A stretch of 64,000 bases of DNA, from NCBI RefSeq assembly GCF_036541405.1, contig NZ_JAZHFS010000012.1, positions 91,559 through 155,558 of the forward strand, in the 5' to 3' direction. This document shows, piece after piece, positions 44,205 to 53,249 of this stretch. Source of the stretch: Clostridium_AD frigoriphilum (GTDB taxonomy: Bacteria > Bacillota > Clostridia > Clostridiales > Clostridiaceae). The position numbers were made by a program, and so were the translations under genes. The stretch's first letter is position 1. Each line of letters begins with the position of its first letter. Under the pieces are notes generated by a model that was given only the letters and a program-made list of their open reading frames with translations, was not told the DNA's origin and did no database searches.

Positions 44205-46277
44205 ATGTTGAGAAAATATTTGAAGGTATCTATTTTTACAATCTTAGGTATAGTTTTAGTAGTTGGAGGCGTATTTCTGTTTACTATTTATACAAAAGTG
44301 GATAGTGCAACTAAAACATTTGATACATATAAGACTATGTGGGTAAAGCAGGATTTTACAGCAATGTATAATATGCTTTCAGTTAAAACTAAAGAAACAA
44401 TAACTGAAAAACAATTTTCAAATAAATATAATGCTATATATAAGGGAATAGAGGCTAAAAATATAGTAATTAAGGTTGATAATGAAGAGGAAATTAAAGA
44501 TGGTAATAAAGAAACTATTGAAATACCATTTTCAATAGTTATGAATACCACTGCAGGGCAATTAAAAATGCCAGGATACCAAGCAACCATGATAAAAGAA
44601 AAAGTTAATAAAAAAAAGCAGTGGACAATAGTGTGGGATGAAAAAATGATATTACCTAGTATGGGAGTAGGAGATAAGATTAAGGTTATTACGTTGCCAG
44701 CGATTCGTGGTGAAATTTATGATAAAAATAAAAAGCCACTTGCAATAAACGCTGCAATAGTTACCATTGGAATAAGCCTTAATGATTTTGTAAAAGAAAA
44801 AGATAATAATATAACACAAATGGCTGAAATTCTAGATATAGATGCTTCGGCTATAAAAGATAAACTAAAAGCAAATAAAAACCCAGATGAGTTTATACCA
44901 ATTATTAATATATTAAGCAGCGAAAAAGTAAAAATAGCTGAAGTTATGAAGATTAAGGGTGTAATTCACATTAGTCCTAAAGGTAGAATATATCCAGGAG
45001 GGGAAGCATTTGGTTCACTAATTGGATATATTGCTCCGATAACCGGTGAAGAATTAGAAAAGATGAGTGGGCAGGGGTATAGCTCATCAAGTCTAATAGG
45101 TAAGGCAGGCCTTGAACAAGTATATGAAAAAAGACTTAAGGGCGAAAGTGGAGCAACAATTTATATATCTAGGCAAAAGGATGGAAAAGAGATTAAAGAA
45201 GATATAATTCTTAGTAAAGCATCTAAAGCAGGCGAAAATATAACATTGTCAGTAGATTCAGAGCTTCAAGCGAATATATATAAGGGAATGAACAAAGAGC
45301 CAGGAGCATCTGCAGCAATAAATCCCAAAACCGGAGAGGTGTTGGCTTTAGTAAGTTCTCCATCATATGACTCAAATGCATATACAACTTATAAATCTAA
45401 TACTCAAATAGCATCATGGAAAGTAGAAAAAGAACCATTTAAAAATAGATTCAAGGCGGTATATTCTCCAGGATCTACATTTAAACTTATAACTGCTGCG
45501 GTGGGTTTAGATAATGCAAAGATAAAACCTGAAGAACTTATAAATATACCAGGATTAAAATGGCAACCCGATAAATCTTGGGGAACTAATATGGTTACTA
45601 GGGTTAGTGATAAGATAGAGAGCGTTAATCTAAAGGATGCGTTTATATATTCAGATAATATATACTTTGCACGAGCTGCACTTAAGATCGGCAAGGAAGA
45701 ATTCATTAAGGGTTCGAGCAAATTTGGAATAGGTGAAAAGCTTCCTATAGATTACCCTATAGCAATATCACAAGTAGCTAATGATAACGTCATTAAAAAT
45801 GATGTAGCATTAGCGGATACTGGTTATGGTCAAGGAGAAGTTCTTATAAGTCCACTCCAGATTGCATTATCTTATAGTGCGGTTGTTAATGAGGGTAATA
45901 TTATGTCTCCAACACTTGAAAATTTTAATACATTGGTAATATCTAAGGTATGGAAGTCTAGTGTAATATCTAAAAATAATGTAAAAACTTTGAAGAATGA
46001 TCTTACGGATGTTATAGAAAATCCGAATGGTACAGGTCATGGTGCGAAAATTAGTGGCGTAAATCTTGCAGGTAAGACCGGAACAGCAGAATTGAAAAAA
46101 GACGCTAAGGATATTACGGCAGAAGAAAATGGTTGGTTCGTATGTATGAATACAGACAATCCTAAAATAGTGATATCAATGATTATGGAAAATGTTAAAA
46201 ATACAGGTGGAAGTCACCATGTGGTGCCTATAGTTAAAGGTGTAATGGAAAGTTACTTAAAGACAGCATCAAAATAG
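44205..46277 (+). CDS. Class B penicillin-binding protein with MecA-N domain
   Basis: A 690-residue transpeptidase that cross-links peptidoglycan outside the membrane. One N-terminal membrane anchor (about 8-28) is followed by an NTF2-like MecA-N domain, a dimerisation domain starting L-P-A-I-R-G-E-I-Y-D, and the penicillin-binding domain with Ser424-x-x-Lys427 (S-T-F-K), Ser483-Asp-Asn485 and Lys624-Thr-Gly-Thr. The layout is that of PBP2a of MRSA and PBP5 of enterococci, which have low affinity for beta-lactams; whether this one does cannot be told from sequence. It stands alone with its own terminator. Confidence 0.88.
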   Translation: MLRKYLKVSIFTILGIVLVVGGVFLFTIYTKVDSATKTFDTYKTMWVKQDFTAMYNMLSVKTKETITEKQFSNKYNAIYKGIEAKNIVIKVDNEEEIKDGNKETIEIPFSIVMNTTAGQLKMPGYQATMIKEKVNKKKQWTIVWDEKMILPSMGVGDKIKVITLPAIRGEIYDKNKKPLAINAAIVTIGISLNDFVKEKDNNITQMAEILDIDASAIKDKLKANKNPDEFIPIINILSSEKVKIAEVMKIKGVIHISPKGRIYPGGEAFGSLIGYIAPITGEELEKMSGQGYSSSSLIGKAGLEQVYEKRLKGESGATIYISRQKDGKEIKEDIILSKASKAGENITLSVDSELQANIYKGMNKEPGASAAINPKTGEVLALVSSPSYDSNAYTTYKSNTQIASWKVEKEPFKNRFKAVYSPGSTFKLITAAVGLDNAKIKPEELINIPGLKWQPDKSWGTNMVTRVSDKIESVNLKDAFIYSDNIYFARAALKIGKEEFIKGSSKFGIGEKLPIDYPIAISQVANDNVIKNDVALADTGYGQGEVLISPLQIALSYSAVVNEGNIMSPTLENFNTLVISKVWKSSVISKNNVKTLKNDLTDVIENPNGTGHGAKISGVNLAGKTGTAELKKDAKDITAEENGWFVCMNTDNPKIVISMIMENVKNTGGSHHVVPIVKGVMESYLKTASK

Positions 46278-46290
46278 CAATAACAAGTTA

Positions 46291-46342
46291 CCAAATAAAC
46301 TAACAATCTCAAATAATTGAGATTGTTAGTTTATTTGGTTTT
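46291..46342 (+). terminator. Terminator after the penicillin-binding protein gene
   Basis: A perfect 22-bp stem that begins CCAAATAAAC and ends GTTTATTTGG, with a 4-base loop, then TTTTAT. Confidence 0.8.
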
Positions 46343-46469
46343 ATAAGAATAGTGATTTTAGTATATAATTTATACTACTCTGCTTATTAGCAATACAAAC
46401 TTATAAATCTATTAATAAGATGCGGCGATATTAAAAAACATCTAATAACTCAATTTTCTGAAAAATACA

Positions 46470-46498
46470 TTGACAATTCCTTTTATTATTAATATACT
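46470..46498 (+). promoter_or_regulatory. Promoter of the SAM-riboswitch metY transcript
   Basis: TTGACA and TATACT with a 17-bp spacer, 22 bp before the riboswitch. The sequence is closely similar to the promoter at 50562. Confidence 0.8.
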
Positions 46499-46520
46499 AA
46501 ATAACAACAACTAAATACAA

Positions 46521-46629
46521 CTTATCCAGAGTGGCAGAGGGACTGGTCCGATGAAGCCCGACAACCAGCATTCTTTATTTGATTGCAATGGTGTCAATTC
46601 CTGCAGATTGTAAAATCTGAAAGATAAGG
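46521..46629 (+). promoter_or_regulatory. SAM-I (S-box) riboswitch
   Basis: P1 arms CTTATC and GATAAG enclose the S-box core: CAGAGTGGCAGAGGGA, CTGGTCCGATGAAGCCCG, ACAACC, GGTGTCAATTCCTGCAGA and TCTGAAAGAT. When SAM is bound, the downstream terminator forms and metY is turned off. Confidence 0.95.
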
Positions 46630-46679
46630 ATGTTAGCAAATTTTACTATGCAATTATATTGTTTATTAAAGTTACCATT

Positions 46680-46712
46680 GCTGCTTTCCTTATAAGGAAG
46701 CAGCTTTTTTTT
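46680..46712 (+). terminator. Riboswitch-controlled terminator
   Basis: GCTGCTTTCC and GGAAGCAGC stem with a TTATAA tip, followed by nine T; 70 bp before metY. Confidence 0.9.
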
Positions 46713-46782
46713 CTTGAATTAAAGGGTTTCTTAATATATAAATATAAAAAACAAAAATAATTATTTAAAAGGGGAAATTAAT

Positions 46783-48066
46783 ATGAGTGAGAGAAAATTA
46801 AGTTTTGAAACATTACAAGTACATGCAGGACAGGTTGCTGATCCCACTACAGGTTCAAGAGCAGTTCCAATTTATCAAACGTCATCCTTCGTTTTTAAAA
46901 ATGCAGATCATGCAGCAAATTTATTTCAACTAAAAGAACCAGGAAATGTCTATGCGAGAATAATGAATCCAACTACAGATGTTTTTGAAAAGAGAGTAGC
47001 TGCACTTGAGGGTGGAGTTGCAGGACTAGCTACAGCATCAGGAATGTCTGCAATATTCTATGCAATACTAAACGTGGCAAGTTGCGGTGATGAAATAGTA
47101 GCAGCCTGTACACTATATGGTGGTACTTACGAATTATTTAATATTACACTTAGAAAACTAGGGATTAATGTAATATTTGTTGATCCAGATGATCCAGAAA
47201 ACTTTAGAAAAGCCATAACAAATAAAACAAAAGCACTTTATGGTGAAACAATAGGAAATCCAAAAATAAATGTTTTAGATATAGAAAAAGTAGCAAATAT
47301 TGCTCATGAAAACAAAATACCATTTATTATTGACAGTACATTTGCAACTCCTTTCTTATGTCGTCCAATTGAGTTTGGGGCTGATGTAGTCATCCACTCT
47401 GCAACAAAATTTATTGGCGGACATGGAACGACTATTGGTGGAATTATAGTTGATGGTGGTAAATTCGATTGGGCTGAAAGTGGTAAATTTCCTGATTTTA
47501 CGACTCCAGATAAAAGTTATAATGGTCTCGTGTATGCTGAACTCGGAGCTCCAGCATTCGCATTAAAAGCTAGGGTTCAGTTACTAAGAAACACAGGCGC
47601 TACCCTTAGTCCTCAAAGTGCATTTTTATTTCTTCAAGGATTAGAATCATTATCATTAAGAGTTGAAAGGCATGTAACAAACGCTAGAGCCGTGGTTGAC
47701 TTCTTAAGTAAACATCCAAAAGTGTCTTGGATAAATTATCCTGAGCTAGAAGGAAGTAAATACAAAGAATTATCTGAAAAATATCTACCAAAGGGAGCAG
47801 GATCAATATTCACTTTTGGAATAAAAGGTGGACTTGAGGCAGGAAAGAAATTTATAAATAGTGTAGAGTTATTCTCATTACTTGCCAACGTTGCTGATGC
47901 AAAATCACTTGTAATTCATCCATCGAGTACAACTCACGCAGAACTTAATGAAGAAGAACAAAAGGCTGCTGGGGTTAGTACGGATTTAATAAGACTTTCA
48001 ATTGGGGTTGAAGGTATAGATGACATTATATATGATTTAAAGCAAGCGCTTGATAAGACATTATAA
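46783..48066 (+). CDS. metY: O-acetylhomoserine sulfhydrylase, SAM-riboswitch copy
   Basis: A 427-residue MetY that makes homocysteine from O-acetylhomoserine and sulfide. It starts FETLQVHAGQ and has the PLP lysine in V-I-H-S-A-T-K-F-I-G-G-H-G-T. It matches classic MetY in sequence and length, including the segment missing from the shorter hcy-operon copy. The SAM riboswitch upstream ties it to methionine need. An AAAGGGGA ribosome site precedes ATG 46783. Confidence 0.95.
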   Translation: MSERKLSFETLQVHAGQVADPTTGSRAVPIYQTSSFVFKNADHAANLFQLKEPGNVYARIMNPTTDVFEKRVAALEGGVAGLATASGMSAIFYAILNVASCGDEIVAACTLYGGTYELFNITLRKLGINVIFVDPDDPENFRKAITNKTKALYGETIGNPKINVLDIEKVANIAHENKIPFIIDSTFATPFLCRPIEFGADVVIHSATKFIGGHGTTIGGIIVDGGKFDWAESGKFPDFTTPDKSYNGLVYAELGAPAFALKARVQLLRNTGATLSPQSAFLFLQGLESLSLRVERHVTNARAVVDFLSKHPKVSWINYPELEGSKYKELSEKYLPKGAGSIFTFGIKGGLEAGKKFINSVELFSLLANVADAKSLVIHPSSTTHAELNEEEQKAAGVSTDLIRLSIGVEGIDDIIYDLKQALDKTL

Positions 48067-48092
48067 TAAAAAGGGGTATAAAACAATTGGAC

Positions 48093-48128
48093 GGACTAGT
48101 GTAAATAACTAGTCCTTCTTTTATTTTT
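48093..48128 (+). terminator. Terminator after metY
   Basis: GGACTAGT and ACTAGTCC with a 7-base loop, then TTCTTTTATTTTT. Confidence 0.8.
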
Positions 48129-48268
48129 ACAATTTTTTTAGAAAATCATATAATAATATTATTTTTAAGCATATTATTATGTTCAAAAGTTAAATGTTAT
48201 GTTACATTAAATATGTTAAAGATTTTTATTATAAATAGTAATAGTTTTTTACGACAAGGAGGACAAAT

Positions 48269-49108
48269 ATGGAATTAGAAATGAAGTTTCAAAAACTAAA
48301 GGATAGTATTCAAGGATTGGGAAGTGTAGCAATAGCATATTCAGGAGGTGTTGATAGCACTTTTCTATTAAAAGTAGCAGCAGATGTTTTAGGTAATAAA
48401 GTTATTGCAATTACTGCCAAGTCAACAACATATCCAGAAAGAGAATTTAAGGAAGCTGTTAAATATATTGGGGACATTGGAGCAAAACACATAGTCATAA
48501 TTTCAGAGGAATTAGAAATTGAAGGGTTTGCTAAAAATCCTATTGATAGATGTTATTTTTGTAAAAAAGAACTTTTTTCAAAAGTTAGAAAAGTTGCTGA
48601 TGATAATAATATTAACGCAGTTTTAGATGGTTCTAATGCTGATGACGTTTCAGATTATAGACCGGGAATGAAGGCAGCAAATGAATTGAAAGTTATTAGC
48701 CCATTGAAGGATGCTGGACTTACAAAAGATAATATAAGAGAATTATCAAAGAGGCTTGGATTACCAACTTGGAACAAACCAGCTTTTGCATGTTTATCAT
48801 CAAGATTTCCATATGGCAACGAAATAACAGTTGAGAAATTAAGCATGGTTGAAAGAGCAGAACAATTTTTACTTGATTTAGGATTTAGACAGATAAGGGT
48901 AAGGCATCATGGAGATATAGCAAGAGTAGAAGTTAATGCCCAGGAAAGAAATAAATTTTTCAGTACAGAAATGATGGATAAGGTTGCAAATGAATTAAAA
49001 AATATTGGTTTTAAATATGTAACTCTTGATTTGCTAGGATATAGAACTGGAAGTATGAATGAGGTACTTAGTGAGAAAGAAAAGAATTCAGTAAAAGCTC
49101 TTGATTAA
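48269..49108 (+). CDS. larE: ATP-dependent sacrificial sulfur transferase LarE
   Basis: A 279-residue PP-loop enzyme that adds sulfur to pyridinium bis-carboxylate mononucleotide to build the nickel-pincer cofactor of lactate racemase. The PP-loop SGGVDST is at 25-31, and Cys175 in F-A-C-L-S-S-R is at the place of the cysteine that L. plantarum LarE gives up as its sulfur source. C-Y-F-C-K-K-E-L-F is a further conserved motif. AAGGAGGA precedes the ATG. The gene faces larA tail to tail; larB and larC are not in this window. Confidence 0.9.
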   Translation: MELEMKFQKLKDSIQGLGSVAIAYSGGVDSTFLLKVAADVLGNKVIAITAKSTTYPEREFKEAVKYIGDIGAKHIVIISEELEIEGFAKNPIDRCYFCKKELFSKVRKVADDNNINAVLDGSNADDVSDYRPGMKAANELKVISPLKDAGLTKDNIRELSKRLGLPTWNKPAFACLSSRFPYGNEITVEKLSMVERAEQFLLDLGFRQIRVRHHGDIARVEVNAQERNKFFSTEMMDKVANELKNIGFKYVTLDLLGYRTGSMNEVLSEKEKNSVKALD

Positions 49109-49125
49109 AATCAAGAGCTTTTTTA
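49093..49125 (+). terminator. Terminator overlapping the larE stop
   Basis: AAAAGCTCTTGATT and AATCAAGAGCTTTT form a 14-bp stem with only TA (the stop) in the loop region, then T residues. Confidence 0.85.
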
Positions 49126-49164
49126 CTTATTTAAACTTTGTTTGATAAGAGTTAATTTTTGTTC

Positions 49165-50463
49165 TTAATCAATAGGTAGAAATTTTGGTAAGGTGTTTGC
49201 TCCATGTGGCATTATAAAAGTTTTTAAATTTTTGCCCTTTTCTGTATAAGTTAAGTTTAAGGCCTCATCTATTGTTTTAACTATTTTAATCCCAGTATTT
49301 TTAAAGAATTTAGGATCTAAATTTGATACTAGTATAAGATTAAAATTGTGTGCTGTCTCACAAGCAAGGCATCCGACATGTTTTGATATGGTATAACGCT
49401 CTCTTAATGATTTTTCTCGATCAACTAGTCTATCATAGTTAGCGAGTATAGCCCTAACATCATCATCACCACCAAGTCCTTCACTACACTGCGTTAATGC
49501 AATGATAGTCCCTCCAATTTTTGCGGCTTCTCTTGAATTCATGAGAAGTTTTGAAGATTGATAAAAATTAATGTCTTTAGGATAACCACCGGCGGTAGCT
49601 ATTACTAAATCAGCTTTCTCTTTTATATATGCACAGTCAGACTCATCAACATATTTTCTTCCTTGTGCATGTGCCTTAATGCAATCACCTGCAACTGCCG
49701 CAGATATATTTCCATGACTGTCTATGATTACATTGAACATAAAACTTGGTTTTACAAAGGCACATGCTTCTTCCATATCTAAATGTACAGGATTATTTAT
49801 TATATTTCCACATCTGATTTCGCCTCTAGTTCCTTCTCCTAAACTTTCATTAAGTGAAAGACCGTGATTTGCCATTATTGTTTCATATGATGCAATTCCA
49901 GGTAGAATTGATTTTTTTCCACCAGACCATCCTACTAGAAAATGATATACTATTCCCCCAGCAACTATAATATGGTCACATTCCATGGCCTTTTTATTAA
50001 TGGATACTGGTGTACCAAAGCTAGTTTTACCTAGATAAACTAAATTATCTTCATCTCTACAATCATGATCAATTATATTATATTTGCCGTAAAGGGTGTC
50101 CCCTAATAATTGTTTGTATTCATTTTCAGTTTGTTTTCTATGGGAACCAGTAGCGCTAATAAATAATATATCTTCATCAACTATGCCAGCTTTCGTAAGT
50201 TCAGCCACAATGAATGGAAGATATAGGGATGATTTTTGCCACGCCCTAGTAATATCTGGTATAACAATACAAATTTTTTCACCTGTATGTACTATTTCAC
50301 TAAGTTTAGAACTTGATATAGGATTTTGTAAGGCTTCTATTATTACTTCTTCTTCAGTTTTAGAACTTGTTGAATGGGTATTATCAAGTACTCCAATAAC
50401 ATCTTTTTCGTTAATGGAAAACTTAACAGTGCCTCTTCCTTGCTTTAATTCAAACTCTTTCAT
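49165..50463 (-). CDS. larA: LarA-family nickel-pincer racemase/epimerase
   Basis: A 432-residue LarA homologue. The residues known from L. plantarum LarA fall at the same numbers: catalytic His108 and His174, Lys184 that binds the cofactor, and His200, plus D-I-T-R near residue 70. So it should bind the nickel-pincer nucleotide and interconvert the stereoisomers of a 2-hydroxy acid. LarA relatives act on several such acids, so lactate is likely but not certain. ATG 50463 has GGGAGGA 8 bases upstream. It is convergent with larE. Confidence 0.88.
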   Translation of the reverse strand: MKEFELKQGRGTVKFSINEKDVIGVLDNTHSTSSKTEEEVIIEALQNPISSSKLSEIVHTGEKICIVIPDITRAWQKSSLYLPFIVAELTKAGIVDEDILFISATGSHRKQTENEYKQLLGDTLYGKYNIIDHDCRDEDNLVYLGKTSFGTPVSINKKAMECDHIIVAGGIVYHFLVGWSGGKKSILPGIASYETIMANHGLSLNESLGEGTRGEIRCGNIINNPVHLDMEEACAFVKPSFMFNVIIDSHGNISAAVAGDCIKAHAQGRKYVDESDCAYIKEKADLVIATAGGYPKDINFYQSSKLLMNSREAAKIGGTIIALTQCSEGLGGDDDVRAILANYDRLVDREKSLRERYTISKHVGCLACETAHNFNLILVSNLDPKFFKNTGIKIVKTIDEALNLTYTEKGKNLKTFIMPHGANTLPKFLPID

Positions 50464-50561
50464 GATTAGTTCCTCCCATATTTTCTGTTTCTATACATTA
50501 AACATGAAATTTTAAATTATGTCAATGCAGGCGTAAGTTAAATTCTATTTGAGTAAAATCA

Positions 50562-50590
50562 TTGACAATTATTTTTATGAGTAATATACT
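50562..50590 (+). promoter_or_regulatory. Predicted promoter of the aminotransferase
   Basis: TTGACA and TATACT, 17-bp spacer. It matches the metY promoter at 46470 in 27 of 31 bases (46470-46500 against 50562-50592). The leader to 50727 holds no riboswitch that I recognise. Confidence 0.75.
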
Positions 50591-50726
50591 AAAAACTAAT
50601 AGCTTTAATTATGTAATTATTCTGATTATTATTATATTTATAGTTGTTTTCCATTTAGGCGAGTGGCTTTTCATACTTAAAAATATAAAATGAATATAAA
50701 TAAATTGAATTATAAGGACGTGTTAT

Positions 50727-51899
50727 ATGCCAAAGTTAAGTGACAGAACAGCTTTTTTTACTGAATCTATAATAAGAAAAATGACAAGAATTTCAAATGA
50801 ATATAATGCAGTAAATCTTTCTCAAGGGTTTCCAGATTTTGATCCACCAAAAAAACTGTTACACTCTTTAAGTGAGGTTGTGAGCAAAGGGCCTCATCAA
50901 TATGCTGTTACTTGGGGTGCGCAAAATTTTAGAGAAGCATTAGCTAAAAAACAGTCAAGATTTATGGGTATAAATATTGACCCAAATAACGAAATTGTTG
51001 TAACTTGTGGGAGTACGGAAGCAATGATGGTAGCGATGATGAGCGTTTGTAATCCAGGTGATAAGGTTATAGTTTTTTCTCCTTTTTATGAGAATTATAC
51101 CGCAGATGCTATTTTGTCAGGAGCAGAACCTATATTTGTTTCGCTAAGGCCACCTTGTTTCAATTTTAATGTTTTAGAATTAGAAACAGCTTTTAAACAA
51201 AATCCTAAAGCTCTTATACTCTGTAATCCATCAAACCCAACTGGAAAGGTATTTACATTCGAGGAGCTTAAAACAATAGCCGATTTAGCAGAGAAATATG
51301 ATGTCTTTGTAATTACAGATGAAGTTTATGAACACATAATTTATGCTCCTTATAATCATACTTATTTTGCATCACTTCCGAATATGTTTGAGCGGACAAT
51401 TTCTTGTAGTTCTCTCTCGAAAACCTATTCAATTACCGGATGGAGATTGGGTTACATTATAGCGCCTAAAGCGATTGTTGATGTTGCAAAAAAAGTTCAT
51501 GATTTTCTTACAGTTGGTGCAGCGGCGCCACTTCAAGAAGCGGCTGTTACAGCTTTAAATTTCGATGACGTTTATTATACTGGATTACAAAAAGTATATA
51601 CGCAGAAAAGGAATCTATTTTTAAGAGGCCTTGATGATATAGGATTAACATATACAACTCCACAAGGGGCTTATTATATAATGGTTGACGTATCAGAATT
51701 TGGAGTGAAAAATGATATAAAATTTTGTGAGTGGTTAGCAAAAGAGGTTGGTGTTGCAGCAGTTCCTGGTTCGAGTTTTTTTAGAGAATATGTACATCAT
51801 TTAATTAGATTTCATTTTGCTAAGAAAACAGACACTTTAGAAGAGGCTCTTAATCGACTTTCGTTGCTAAAAGAAAAGGCGAAAGGAATGCAGTTATAA
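50727..51899 (+). CDS. PLP-dependent class I aminotransferase (methionine/aromatic type)
   Basis: A 390-residue fold-type I aminotransferase. The PLP lysine is in S-S-L-S-K-T-Y-S-I-T-G-W-R-L-G-Y, and NPSNPTGKV and L-S-Q-G-F-P-D-F are present. These wordings are like those of YbdL methionine aminotransferase and kynurenine aminotransferase. The promoter shared with metY makes a role in methionine metabolism (2-keto-4-methylthiobutyrate) possible, but the substrate is not proven. AAGGACGTG precedes the ATG. Confidence 0.8.
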   Translation: MPKLSDRTAFFTESIIRKMTRISNEYNAVNLSQGFPDFDPPKKLLHSLSEVVSKGPHQYAVTWGAQNFREALAKKQSRFMGINIDPNNEIVVTCGSTEAMMVAMMSVCNPGDKVIVFSPFYENYTADAILSGAEPIFVSLRPPCFNFNVLELETAFKQNPKALILCNPSNPTGKVFTFEELKTIADLAEKYDVFVITDEVYEHIIYAPYNHTYFASLPNMFERTISCSSLSKTYSITGWRLGYIIAPKAIVDVAKKVHDFLTVGAAAPLQEAAVTALNFDDVYYTGLQKVYTQKRNLFLRGLDDIGLTYTTPQGAYYIMVDVSEFGVKNDIKFCEWLAKEVGVAAVPGSSFFREYVHHLIRFHFAKKTDTLEEALNRLSLLKEKAKGMQL

Positions 51900-51937
51900 A
51901 ATAAAACTATGTATACTTTTAATTCAAAAATATATTA

Positions 51938-51990
51938 AGAAAGTTATGGCCTAAAGATTATAAAAAGACCGTAACTTTCTACTTTTCTTT
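51938..51990 (+). terminator. Terminator after the aminotransferase
   Basis: AGAAAGTTAtGG and CCgTAACTTTCT pair across an 18-base interior; ACTTTTCTTT follows. Confidence 0.65.
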
Positions 51991-52142
51991 ATAAACTAAA
52001 ATTTGCAAAAGCAATATATGAGAAGTATTAAGCAATTCATGGGGAGCAATTAAAAATGAAATGTTATAGAATAGTAAATGTAAACGATATATAACTTTTA
52101 GGAACTAGTTTAATATATTTTAAAGAGAAAGGGTGAGATTGT

Positions 52143-53228
52143 ATGGATAAGAAATTAAGAGTTGGAATAATAGGATGCGGTGGCATAGCTAATGGGAAAC
52201 ATATGCCAAGCTTAGCTAAGATAGCAGAAATAGAAATGGTTGCCTTTTGCGATATCATAATCGAGAAAGCAGAATCGGCGGCAAAAGAATATGGAAGCGT
52301 TGGAGCAAATGTTTATACCGATTATAAAGAGCTTCTAAAAGATGATACTATCGATGTTGTTCATGTTTGTACTCCAAATAGATCACATAGTTATATAACA
52401 GTTGATGTGTTGGAAGCTGGAAAACATGTTATGTGTGAAAAACCAATGGCAAAGACTTCTAAGGAAGCAAGAGAAATGTTAGAGGCTGCAAAGAGAACAG
52501 GTAAAAAGCTTACTATTGGTTATCAAAATAGGTTTAGAGCGGATTCTAGATATCTCAAAACAACTTGTGAAAATGGAGGGCTTGGGGATATCTATTTTGC
52601 AAAGGCGCATGCTATTAGAAGAAGAGCGGTTCCAACTTGGGGAGTATTTTTAAATGAATTTGAGCAAGGTGGGGGACCATTAATAGACATTGGAACTCAT
52701 GCTTTAGATCTAACTCTTTGGATGCTTGATAATTATAAGCCTAAGTATGTTGTAGGAAATGTATATCATAAACTTAGTAAAAAAGAAAATGCTGCTAATG
52801 CATGGGGGCCATGGGATCCAAGCAAATTTACAGTAGAAGATTCTGCTTTTGGGTTCATTACTATGGAGAATGGCGCTACTATAATTGTTGAATCGAGTTG
52901 GGCATTAAATAGCTTAGAAGTTGGAGAAGCCCAAACAAGTCTATGCGGAACTGAGGGTGGGGCTGATATGAAGGATGGCCTAAGAATAAATGGAGAAAAT
53001 TTAGGTGGATTATATGAAACTAAGGTCGATTTTGGCTCAAATGGAGTTGCATTTAACGAAGGAATTTCTGAAGAACCAGCAGATGTTGAAGCCAGATCAT
53101 GGATTGATTGTATTTTAAATGATACACAGCCAATAGTAAAACCTGAACAAGCGTTAATTGTTACAGAAATTTTAGAAGCAATATATGAGTCATCAAAAAC
53201 AAGAGAGCCAGTTTATTTTAATAAATAA
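52143..53228 (+). CDS. Gfo/Idh/MocA-family NAD(P)-dependent oxidoreductase 1
   Basis: A 361-residue dehydrogenase. The Rossmann motif GIIGCGGIANGKH is at the N-terminus and the family's catalytic E-K-P-M-A and G-T-H-A-L-D motifs follow. It would oxidise or reduce a sugar, inositol or keto-sugar; the substrate is unknown. It is the first gene of an operon with a TIM-barrel isomerase and a second member of the same family. AAAGGGTGAG precedes the ATG. Confidence 0.85.
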   Translation: MDKKLRVGIIGCGGIANGKHMPSLAKIAEIEMVAFCDIIIEKAESAAKEYGSVGANVYTDYKELLKDDTIDVVHVCTPNRSHSYITVDVLEAGKHVMCEKPMAKTSKEAREMLEAAKRTGKKLTIGYQNRFRADSRYLKTTCENGGLGDIYFAKAHAIRRRAVPTWGVFLNEFEQGGGPLIDIGTHALDLTLWMLDNYKPKYVVGNVYHKLSKKENAANAWGPWDPSKFTVEDSAFGFITMENGATIIVESSWALNSLEVGEAQTSLCGTEGGADMKDGLRINGENLGGLYETKVDFGSNGVAFNEGISEEPADVEARSWIDCILNDTQPIVKPEQALIVTEILEAIYESSKTREPVYFNK

Positions 53229-53249
53229 TAGTTGAGGAAGGTGTTTAAT

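Noticed and set aside
46291..46342. Perfect palindromes as mobile-element ends
   Set aside because: The 20-22-bp stems at 39366, 46291 and similar places lie just after genes and are followed by T runs, so they are ordinary terminators; no transposase is found.
50591..50726. S-box-like riboswitch before the aminotransferase
   Set aside because: Despite the shared promoter, none of the S-box core sequences is present; only a weak CCATTTAGGCGAGTGG hairpin is seen.
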